A stretch of 64,000 nucleotides of DNA, from positions 1 through 64,000 of the forward strand of contig DASVBU010000004.1 of NCBI GenBank assembly GCA_036375695.1, given 5' to 3'. The position numbers were made by a program, and so were the translations under genes. The notes below the pieces were generated by a model. That model worked only from the letters and a program-made list of their open reading frames with translations, did no database searches and was not told the origin of the DNA. Shown in pieces: positions 40,247-47,082 of this stretch (position 1 is the stretch's first letter; the number at the start of each line of letters is the position of its first letter). The stretch is from ZC4RG35 sp036375695. GTDB taxonomy: Bacteria > Actinomycetota > Acidimicrobiia > Spongiisociales > ZC4RG35.

Positions 40247-41421
40247 GGGCTCACCGCCTTTCCCTCCTCGATCATCTTCTCGATGCTTCCCTCGTCGATC
40301 CCGGCCTCCTTGAGCACCTGGCGCGTGTGCTGGCCGAGCACGGGCGGCGCGGCGTGGGCCCGGGCCGGACGCTGGTCGAGCTGGATGGGGGAGCCGGTCC
40401 CTTTCACCCTGCCGGCGACCGGATGGTCGTACTCGATCGGCATCTCGTTGTGCACGGCCTGCGGATCGCGGAAGGCCTCGGGGATGGTGAGCACGCGTCC
40501 GGCCGGGAGCCCGGCGGCGTGGAGGAGCTCGAGCCAGTGGTCGAGCCCTGCCGTCTTGAACACCTTGGTCAGCTCGGCCACGAGGCGGTCCCGGTTGGCC
40601 ATGCGCTCCTCGTTGGTGGGGAACCTCCCGGCGAGGTCGGGGCGATCCAGCACCTCGCAGAGGACCCCGAAGTGCCGATCGGAGACGATGGCCAGGGTGA
40701 AATGCCCGTCCCTCGCTTCGAAGACCTGGTTGGGGGCGAGGAATGGGCTGGCGGTCCCGGTGCGGTCGGGCTGGCCGCCGGCGAAGGCCAGGGTGTTCCA
40801 GCCGGCCTGGACGGCCATGAGCCCGTCGCGGAGCGATATGTCGATCTGGCGCCAGCGGCGGGGGCGCTCGGCCAGAGCCGCCGCGACCGCGAGCGCGGTG
40901 TTGGTCCCGGCGACGTAGTCCCCGATCGTGGTGGCGGTCTTCTGCGGAGGGTCCTTCGGGCCCCCGGTGATCGAGATCATCCCCGACTCCCCCTGGAAGA
41001 TGACGTCGACGCCGGCCCGCTCGGCGTAGGGCCCGGTGGCCCCGAATGCGTTGACGGTGGCGTAGATCAAGGTGGGGTTGAGCTCGCGGCACCGGTCGGG
41101 CCCGAGGCCGAGCCGATCCATGGCGCCGTGACGGAGGTTGTTGACCACGGCGTCCGCCCTGCGGACCAGGGAGTCGAGGACTCGCTTGGACCGCCAGTCC
41201 TTGGGGTCGATGGACACCGACTCCTTGCCCCGGTTGGCGGCCATGAAGAACAGGGACTCGCCCTTCTGGAAGGGCCCGAAACCGCGTGAGAGGTCACCTT
41301 CGGTGGGCTCGATCTTGATCACGCGGGCCCCGAGGTCGGCGAGGAGCATCGTGGCGTAGGGCGCTGCCACCAGGTTGCCGAACTCCAGGACCACGGTCCC
41401 GCGCAGGGGCCCGTCAGACAC
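40243..41421 (-). CDS. Class III CoA-transferase (CaiB/BaiF family)
   Basis: A 392-residue CoA-transferase. LEFGNLVAAPYATMLLADLGARVIKIE is the family start, and the catalytic aspartate is Asp168 in TTIGDYVAGTNTA, which would form the aspartyl-CoA intermediate. It should move CoA between two carboxylic acids, for example from succinyl-CoA or acetyl-CoA to a catabolic acid. Its start overlaps the thiolase end by 8 bases, so thiolase, CoA-transferase, small SDR-like protein and SDR form one coupled operon. Confidence 0.9.
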   Translation of the reverse strand: MSDGPLRGTVVLEFGNLVAAPYATMLLADLGARVIKIEPTEGDLSRGFGPFQKGESLFFMAANRGKESVSIDPKDWRSKRVLDSLVRRADAVVNNLRHGAMDRLGLGPDRCRELNPTLIYATVNAFGATGPYAERAGVDVIFQGESGMISITGGPKDPPQKTATTIGDYVAGTNTALAVAAALAERPRRWRQIDISLRDGLMAVQAGWNTLAFAGGQPDRTGTASPFLAPNQVFEARDGHFTLAIVSDRHFGVLCEVLDRPDLAGRFPTNEERMANRDRLVAELTKVFKTAGLDHWLELLHAAGLPAGRVLTIPEAFRDPQAVHNEMPIEYDHPVAGRVKGTGSPIQLDQRPARAHAAPPVLGQHTRQVLKEAGIDEGSIEKMIEEGKAVSP

Positions 41422-42622
41422 GCTCCAGCACCACCGCGATCCCCTGGCCCACGCCGATGCACATGGTGGCCAATCCGTAGCGGCCGCCGGACCGCTTCAA
41501 CTCATGGGCCAGCGTCACCACCAGGCGGGCTCCCGAGGCGCCCAGCGGGTGGCCCAGTGCGATGGCTCCGCCATTGGGATTTAGCTTCTCCGGATCGATG
41601 CCGAGGAGACGCTGGGTGGCCACGCTCTGGGCGGCGAAGGCCTCGTTGACCTCGACGACGTCCATGTCGCCGATCTCCAGACCGGCGCGCTGCAGCGCCT
41701 TCTGTGACGCCGGGACCGTGCCGATTCCCATGACGTCGGGGTGCACACCGGCGGCCCCGGAGGAGATGATCCGGGCCATCGGCTCCAGGCCGTGCTTCTT
41801 CAAGCCCTCCTCGGTGGCCAGGAGCAGACCGGCGGCCCCGTCGTTCATCGGCGAGGAGTTGCCCGCCGTGACCGTCCCGTCCTGCTTGAAGACGGGGGGC
41901 AGGGCGGCGAGGCGCTCCATCGAGGTGTCGGTGCGCGGCCCCTCGTCGGCGGTGATGGTGACGGTGTCGCGGCGGCGGGCGTCCGTCGGTGCCTCGATGG
42001 CCTCGATCTCGGCATCGAAGCGCCCGTCCTTCTGAGCGGCCACCGCCTTCTCGTGGCTGGAGAGGGCGAAACGGTCCTGGTCCTCCCTGGCGATCTCGTG
42101 GCGCTCGGCCACCACCTCGGCGGTCATCCCCAGCGTGATCGGAGGGTAGAGACGCTCCATCTCGGGGTTGACCAGACGCCATCCGAGGACCGTGTCCACC
42201 ATCTGTGGTGCGCCGGTCTGGAAGGCCCTCTCCGGCTTGGCCACCACGTAGGGCGCACGGGACATGGACTCCGACCCGCCGGCGATCATCACGTCACCCC
42301 AGCCGGCGAGCATGGAGTGCGCGGCGGACACCACGGCCTGCATCCCCGACCCACAGAGACGGTTGACGGTGGCGCCGGCGACCTCCACCGGGAGGCCGGC
42401 GAGGAGGACGGCCATCCGTGCGACGTTGCGGTTGTCCTCACCGGCCTGGTTGGCGGCGCCCCACTGCACGTCCTCGATGGCGGCAGGGTCGAGGGATGGG
42501 TTGCGGGCGAGGAGACGGCGGACGACATGGGCGGCGAGATCGTCGGGGCGGACGAAGGCGAGCTGACCGCCGATCTTGCCCATCGGGGTGCGGCAGCCGT
42601 CGACGATGAATACGTCGGTCAT
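41414..42622 (-). CDS. Thiolase (acetyl-CoA acyltransferase)
   Basis: A 402-residue thiolase. The nucleophile is Cys90 in NRLCGSGMQAV; the other residues lie in ALGHPLGASGAR and the C-terminal CIGVGQGIA motif. It is a degradative or biosynthetic thiolase with complete family length. It heads the operon at ATG 42622. The neighbouring set (CoA-transferase, SDR, MaoC) suggests use in breakdown of a carboxylic acid through a 3-oxoacyl-CoA. An acetoacetyl-CoA thiolase role cannot be excluded. Confidence 0.9.
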   Translation of the reverse strand: MTDVFIVDGCRTPMGKIGGQLAFVRPDDLAAHVVRRLLARNPSLDPAAIEDVQWGAANQAGEDNRNVARMAVLLAGLPVEVAGATVNRLCGSGMQAVVSAAHSMLAGWGDVMIAGGSESMSRAPYVVAKPERAFQTGAPQMVDTVLGWRLVNPEMERLYPPITLGMTAEVVAERHEIAREDQDRFALSSHEKAVAAQKDGRFDAEIEAIEAPTDARRRDTVTITADEGPRTDTSMERLAALPPVFKQDGTVTAGNSSPMNDGAAGLLLATEEGLKKHGLEPMARIISSGAAGVHPDVMGIGTVPASQKALQRAGLEIGDMDVVEVNEAFAAQSVATQRLLGIDPEKLNPNGGAIALGHPLGASGARLVVTLAHELKRSGGRYGLATMCIGVGQGIAVVLERV

Positions 42623-42647
42623 CGCCGATGAGGCTACCCCGGATTTG

Positions 42648-42706
42648 TCCCCCAGCCGGAGGCTGGGGGAAGCTACCGCCGGCGAAGCGGAGCCGGGGGT
42701 AGGGGG
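42648..42706 (+). repeat. Two-hairpin dispersed repeat, copy 1
   Basis: About 59 bases made of a first hairpin (CCCCCAGCC/GGCTGGGGG with a GGA loop) and a second (ACCGCCGGC/GCCGGGGGT with an 8-base loop), ending in a G-rich TAGGGGG. A copy on the other strand lies at 56831-56888. The two differ mainly in the loops. It sits between divergent genes. It looks like a REP/BIME-type element. Confidence 0.8.
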
Positions 42707-42756
42707 CCGGTCGTCCCCACCACGCGGACCGGCGCGGGCCGCGATACGGTTCCCGT

Positions 42757-43305
42757 ATGCCCGAGATGCTCTTCTTCACCGAGTCCGAGGAGGCCAACCG
42801 GCTGCTGGCCCGGGACGGCCTGGCGTTGATGATCGGCATGCTCCTCGACCAGCAATTCCCGATGGAGCGCGCCTTCTACGGCCCCTACCTCCTCTCGGAG
42901 CGACTCGGGGAGGAGCTCGACGCGTCCCGCATCGCATCATGGGCCCCGGAAGACCTGGAGGCCATCTTCCGCGGTCCGCCCGCCATCCACCGCTACCCCG
43001 GCTCGATGGCGCAGCGGACCCAGGAGATGTGCCGGGTCATCGTCGACGAGTACGACGGCCGGGCCGAGAACATCTGGGAAACGGCGGCAGATGCCGGCGA
43101 TTTGCTCGAGCGGCTCAAGGCGTTACCGGGCTGGGGCGAGGCCAAGTCGCGCATCTTCATCGGGGTGCTCGGCAAGCGTCTCGGCGTGGCCCCGGAGGGC
43201 TGGGAGGAGAAGGCCGCCGACTGGCCGAGCATCGCCGACGTGGCCGGCTTCGACGACGTTCTCGTCCTGCGCGCCCAAAAGCGCGAAATGAAGGCCAAGA
43301 AGTAG
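42757..43305 (+). CDS. HhH-GPD-type base excision repair protein
   Basis: A 182-residue protein of the HhH-GPD DNA glycosylase type found in actinobacteria. The helix-hairpin-helix segment is LKALPGWGEAKSRIFIGVLGKRLG (about residues 122-145), and helices before it (LLARDGLALMIGMLLDQQFPMERAF) resemble the glycosylase core. No Fe-S Cys motif is present. The catalytic Asp typical of EndoIII is not obvious, so enzymatic activity is inferred only. TACGGT lies 6 bases before ATG 42757. Confidence 0.8.
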   Translation: MPEMLFFTESEEANRLLARDGLALMIGMLLDQQFPMERAFYGPYLLSERLGEELDASRIASWAPEDLEAIFRGPPAIHRYPGSMAQRTQEMCRVIVDEYDGRAENIWETAADAGDLLERLKALPGWGEAKSRIFIGVLGKRLGVAPEGWEEKAADWPSIADVAGFDDVLVLRAQKREMKAKK

Positions 43306-43316
43306 GGCGGAAGGCC

Positions 43317-43343
43317 TAAACCCGCAGGCGTCTCCGGCCGATA
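43317..43343 (+). promoter_or_regulatory. Sigma-28 (FliA/WhiG)-like promoter
   Basis: TAAA (43317-43320) and GCCGATA (43337-43343) match the -35 and -10 of sigma-28 promoters, with a 16-base spacer instead of 15. It would start a transcript near 43350, about 40 bases before the DUF4388 gene. Confidence 0.55.
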
Positions 43344-43389
43344 CCTTCGATGCGGCTCCTCCGGGGGGCCCGGGGGAGTAGGTGCGCAG

Positions 43390-44274
43390 GTGGAACAACA
43401 AATGCATCTTTCAGGGCAGCTTTCGGACTGGAGCATCCACGACCTGCTTCAGATCATGCAGGTCACCAAGAAGACCGGCTCACTCGACATCGAGGGCGCG
43501 CGGCGCGGTCGGATCCACTTCCGAAACGGCGCGGTGACCGGGGCCGAGCTCACCGGGTCCCGCGGCAGCTACAAGGGCGAGGACCGCGGCACGATCGCCG
43601 ACATCCTCTACGTCCTCTCCACCCTGGACTCGGGCGACTTCTCCGTCGGCCCCGCCGACGGCCCCGAGACTTCCGGTCTCTCCGTCGACGAAGTGCTCTC
43701 CGATCTCGAGGCCCTGCGCCATCTCGAGGGTGAGGTCGTCGACGCCGGCCTGTTCGAGGCGGCCGGGATCCGCATGGTCAAGGAGATCGGCTCCCCGATC
43801 ACGATCGACCCCGAGGACTGGCACGTGCTCGTCACGCTGGTCCAGCCGTTCACGTTCGCCAATCTCGAGGCCCAGATCGGCCGCGGCGGGGCCGTGCGTC
43901 TCGTCCACACCCTGCACCGTCTCGGGGTGGCCGAGCCGATCACCGACCTCGACGACGAGGCCTCGCTGCTCGGCGCCGTCGCCGGCAGTGTCGCCAGCGA
44001 CCAGACCTGGCTGGAGCGGGCCGCGACCAACAACACGGTTCCGCCTGCCACCGAGCCCGCTCCCGCCCCCTCGGCGCCCGAGCCGGTCGCAGCCGAGCCC
44101 ACACCCGAGCCTGCACCCGAGCCCACGCCCGAGCCCGGGGCGGCGGAGGCGAGCGAGCCGGCGCAGCCCGAGCGGCATGAGCCCCTGGGCGTGTCGGCAC
44201 CGGCCTCCACCACCCTCACCGACGGCGTCTACGACGAGATCCGACGGCTGCGGAGCAAGGTCGCCGAGCGGTAA
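43390..44274 (+). CDS. DUF4388 (PATAN-like) domain protein
   Basis: A 294-residue protein. The N-terminal 100 residues (GQLSDWSIHDLLQIMQVTKKTGSLDIEG, GRIHFRNGAVTGAEL) form a DUF4388 domain, which occurs in gliding, chemotaxis and polarity regulators. A central helical region (about 110-215) and a low-complexity Pro/Glu/Ala linker (about 215-265) follow, then a short helix (DGVYDEIRRLRSKVAER). GTG 43390 or ATG 43402 could be the start. A sigma-28-like promoter lies upstream, which would fit motility or development control, but no motility genes are in the window. No catalytic motif is seen. Confidence 0.8.
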   Translation: MEQQMHLSGQLSDWSIHDLLQIMQVTKKTGSLDIEGARRGRIHFRNGAVTGAELTGSRGSYKGEDRGTIADILYVLSTLDSGDFSVGPADGPETSGLSVDEVLSDLEALRHLEGEVVDAGLFEAAGIRMVKEIGSPITIDPEDWHVLVTLVQPFTFANLEAQIGRGGAVRLVHTLHRLGVAEPITDLDDEASLLGAVAGSVASDQTWLERAATNNTVPPATEPAPAPSAPEPVAAEPTPEPAPEPTPEPGAAEASEPAQPERHEPLGVSAPASTTLTDGVYDEIRRLRSKVAER

Positions 44275-44286
44275 CGTCGTCCGGCG

Positions 44287-44928
44287 ATGCCGGATCGCAG
44301 CCCGTTCAGCCCTGATCGCCCGCTGTTCATAGGCATCGGCGGCGGCTCCGGTTCGGGGAAGACCACGGTCGCCGAGGCCCTCATCGAGCGGCTCGACGGC
44401 GGCGTCGCCATGATCCAGCACGATGCCTACTACCGGCATTCGCCTCAGCTCACCTTCGAGGAGCGATCCAGGGTCAACTACGACCACCCTGACTCCCTGG
44501 AGACCGAGCTCCTCATCAGCCATCTCGGCATGCTCCGCGAGGGTCTTCCCGTGGAGCGCCCGGTCTACGACTTCGTCAACCATCTCCGCTCCGACGAGGT
44601 GGTGAAGATCGAGCCGTCACGGGTGGTGATCGTCGAGGGGATCCTCGTGCTCGCCGAGCCCGAGCTCCGGGCCGAGCTGGACCTCAAGATCTTCGTCGAC
44701 ACCGACCCTGACGTCCGGCTCGCCCGGCGCATCCAGCGCGACATGACCGAGAGGGGGCGGTCCGTGGAGTCGGTCATCGCGCAGTACTTCGCCACGGTGC
44801 GGCCGATGCATCTCGAGTTCGTCCAACCGTCGATGCGCTACGCCGACCTGATCATCCCCGAGGGTTACAACCCGGCCGCCGTGGCCACGGTGGTGGAGCT
44901 GATCCGCTCGCGGGTCACCGACCTTTGA
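44287..44928 (+). CDS. udk: Uridine kinase
   Basis: A 213-residue P-loop kinase that phosphorylates uridine or cytidine using ATP or GTP. Walker A is GGGSGSGKTT (18-27), HDAYYRH is the substrate loop and NYDHPDSLETE the Udk signature; RRIQRDMTERGRS is the lid region. The length matches Udk (about 210). It lies 12 bases after the DUF4388 gene, with TAACGT 9 bases before its ATG, so it may have its own leaderless start. Confidence 0.92.
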   Translation: MPDRSPFSPDRPLFIGIGGGSGSGKTTVAEALIERLDGGVAMIQHDAYYRHSPQLTFEERSRVNYDHPDSLETELLISHLGMLREGLPVERPVYDFVNHLRSDEVVKIEPSRVVIVEGILVLAEPELRAELDLKIFVDTDPDVRLARRIQRDMTERGRSVESVIAQYFATVRPMHLEFVQPSMRYADLIIPEGYNPAAVATVVELIRSRVTDL

Positions 44929-44946
44929 GCCGTAGAATCGGCCGCC

Positions 44947-45786
44947 ATGCCTGAGAGGTGCACGGTCGGGGTCATCGGTGTGGGTGCCATGGGCGAGGCC
45001 CTGGTGTCCGGTCTGCTGGCCGCCGGTTGGGACCCGTCCGAGATCTCCCTCTGCGTGCGCCGCAAGGAGCGTGCCGAGGAGCTCGAGACCCGGTACGGCA
45101 GACATGTGCATCTCGACCCCGTCCCGGCGGTGGAGGGCAGGGACCTCGTCGTGGTGGCGGTGAAGCCGCGCGACGTGCCCGATCTCGTCCAGCAGCTGGC
45201 CGGGAGGATCGACCCGTCGCAGGCGGTGGTCTCGCTGGCCGCCGGTGTCACCACCGCCTCCTACGAGGCGGCGTTGGGTGAGGTCCCCGTGATCCGGGCG
45301 ATGCCCAACACCCCGGCCCTGGTGGGTTTCGGCGTCACCGGGATCACTGCCGGGCGCCATGCCACACCGGCCCACCTCGACCTGGCGCGGAGCGTGCTCG
45401 GCGCGGTGGGGACGGTGCGGGAGATGGACGAGAGGCTGTTGGACGCGGTGACCGCGGTCTCCGGCACCGGCCCGGCCTACGTGTTCCTGCTCGCCGAGGC
45501 CATGACCGAGGCGGCGATGAGGGAAGGTCTGCCCCGGGACATCGCGGAGAGCTTCGTCGCCCAGACGATAAGGGGGGCCGGCCATCTGCTCACCGACACC
45601 GACAAGAGCCCGGTCGAGTTGCGCTACGAGGTGACCTCGCCGGGAGGGACCACGGCGGCGGCCATGCACGTCCTCGAGGCGCGGGGTTTCCGGGCGCTGG
45701 TCGAGGACGCGGTACGGGCGGCGGCGCAGCGTTCGTCGCAGCTCGGCGCCGGCGGCTCCGCCGAGCCGCCGGGAGGTGACAGCTGA
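44947..45786 (+). CDS. proC: Pyrroline-5-carboxylate reductase
   Basis: A 279-residue enzyme that makes L-proline from P5C with NAD(P)H. IGVGAMGEALVSGL is the cofactor motif, VVVAVKPRDVPDLV and VIRAMPNTPALVG are conserved, and the C-terminal LRYEVTSPGGTTAAAMHVLEARG is the ProC signature (PGGTTAxA). TAGAAT ends 8 bases before ATG 44947. It is followed within 18 bases by proline dehydrogenase, the reverse step of the proline cycle. Confidence 0.95.
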   Translation: MPERCTVGVIGVGAMGEALVSGLLAAGWDPSEISLCVRRKERAEELETRYGRHVHLDPVPAVEGRDLVVVAVKPRDVPDLVQQLAGRIDPSQAVVSLAAGVTTASYEAALGEVPVIRAMPNTPALVGFGVTGITAGRHATPAHLDLARSVLGAVGTVREMDERLLDAVTAVSGTGPAYVFLLAEAMTEAAMREGLPRDIAESFVAQTIRGAGHLLTDTDKSPVELRYEVTSPGGTTAAAMHVLEARGFRALVEDAVRAAAQRSSQLGAGGSAEPPGGDS

Positions 45787-45803
45787 CCTTCTTCCAGAAG
45801 GCG

Positions 45804-46697
45804 GTGACCGGCGTGACCGGGACGACCCCGGTCAGGAAGGCCATCACCAGGACCAGGCCCGGGAGGGCACTCGCCCATCGGTTCGTCGCCGGTGACACCC
45901 TCGACGATGCGGTCGAGGTGGCGCACTCGTTGAACGACCAAGGCTTCACCGTCTCGCTCGACCTGCTCGGCGAGGAGGTCCACGACAAGGAGACGGCTCT
46001 GGCCGCGGTCGACCGGTACCTGGTGTGCCTGGACCGGATCGCCGCCGAGAGGCTCGATGCCAACATCTCGGTCAAGCCCACGCATCTCGGTCTCGCGGTC
46101 AGCACCGACCTCGCCGCAGAGTCGATCGACCGTCTGGCGACTCGGGCGGCCGAGGTGGGGACGACCGTCACCATCGACATGGAGGACTCCCGCTACACCG
46201 AGGGCACGGTCGACATGTACGCCACCGGCCAGCAGGCGCACGGGAACCTGGGCCTGGCCCTGCAGGCATGCATGAAACGGACGCCTGAAGACCTGGATCG
46301 CCTGCTCCCGCTGGGCGGCCACATCCGTCTCTGCAAGGGCGCCTATCTCGAACCCCCGGAGGTGGCGCTGACGACGAAGCGGCAGGTCGGCATCGCCTAT
46401 TCGGACCTCCTCCGCACCCTGATGGGCGCCACCGGGGTCAAGCCCGCCGTCGCCACTCACGACGACGAGCTGATCGATCTCGCCGTCGAGCTCGCCGGGA
46501 ACAGGTCGGAGCCATTCGAGTTCCAGATGCTCTACGGAGTCCGCCCCGACCTGCAGCGCGGGCTCGTCTCGGCCGGGTACCCCCTGCGGGTCTACCTGCC
46601 GTTCGGCTCGGAGTGGTACCCCTACCTGACGAGACGTCTCGCCGAGCGCCCGGCGAACACCTGGTTCTTCGTCCGTGCCCTCTTCGGGGGGCGGTGA
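45804..46697 (+). CDS. Proline dehydrogenase
   Basis: A 297-residue FAD enzyme oxidising proline to P5C. It is the single-domain form without a P5C dehydrogenase. Motifs include ISVKPTHLGL, VTIDMEDSRYTEGT, RLCKGAYLEPPE, AVATHDDEL and FQMLYGVRPDLQ, and the C-terminal LPFGSEWYPYLTRRLAERPAN matches the substrate-binding helix of PutA and monofunctional ProDH. GTG 45804 is the first standard start; the frame also reads upstream to a CTG (45783) that overlaps the proC stop and would add LTFFQKA, so the start is uncertain. Confidence 0.92.
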   Translation: MTGVTGTTPVRKAITRTRPGRALAHRFVAGDTLDDAVEVAHSLNDQGFTVSLDLLGEEVHDKETALAAVDRYLVCLDRIAAERLDANISVKPTHLGLAVSTDLAAESIDRLATRAAEVGTTVTIDMEDSRYTEGTVDMYATGQQAHGNLGLALQACMKRTPEDLDRLLPLGGHIRLCKGAYLEPPEVALTTKRQVGIAYSDLLRTLMGATGVKPAVATHDDELIDLAVELAGNRSEPFEFQMLYGVRPDLQRGLVSAGYPLRVYLPFGSEWYPYLTRRLAERPANTWFFVRALFGGR

Positions 46698-46700
46698 AAG

Positions 46701-47057
46701 GTGGCGCTCGACGCAGTCGCCCGCGACACCCTCGCCCGGCACCGCACGGTCGACATGACCACCTACGGCCGCAAGACCGGCTTTCCCCGCACGATCGAGA
46801 TCTGGTGGTTCCTGTTCGAGGACCGGTTCATCGTCACCGGCACGCCGGGCCCGCGGGACTGGCTGGCCAACGTTCGCTCCGACCCGAGGGTGATCGTGGC
46901 CATCCCGGGGATGCAGGTCGATTCCATCGCCAGAGAGGTCGACGATCTCGAGTTCAGACGGCGGTTCTTCGCCGACTCCCAGGCGCGGTGGTACTCGACC
47001 CAGGCCGGGTACGAGCGGCTCGTGGCCGAGGCGCCGATGATCGAGCTGGTGTTCTGA
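46701..47057 (+). CDS. Deazaflavin/nitroreductase-family small oxidoreductase (DDN-like)
   Basis: A 118-residue split-barrel protein. TTYGRKTGFPRTIEIWWFLFEDRF and GPRDWLANVRSDPRVIV match the deazaflavin (F420)-dependent nitroreductase/DDN group or the closely related PPOX split barrels. The gene begins 3 bases after the proline dehydrogenase stop, so it may be in the same operon. F420 or FMN use cannot be decided by eye. Confidence 0.68.
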   Translation: MALDAVARDTLARHRTVDMTTYGRKTGFPRTIEIWWFLFEDRFIVTGTPGPRDWLANVRSDPRVIVAIPGMQVDSIAREVDDLEFRRRFFADSQARWYSTQAGYERLVAEAPMIELVF

Positions 47058-47082
47058 CCTCGGCCCCTACACTCGCCGGACG

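Noticed and set aside
39177..42622. Full anaerobic toluene pathway
   Set aside because: Only the CoA-transferase, thiolase and SDR pair match by type. There is no benzylsuccinate synthase, no second CoA-transferase subunit and no dedicated dehydrogenase or hydratase in the operon.
43306..43389. c-di-GMP riboswitch before the DUF4388 gene
   Set aside because: The GGCCTAAACC stretch is suggestive, but the aptamer stems and the conserved GGUAGGUAGCGGG-type block are missing. A sigma-28-like promoter explains the bases better.
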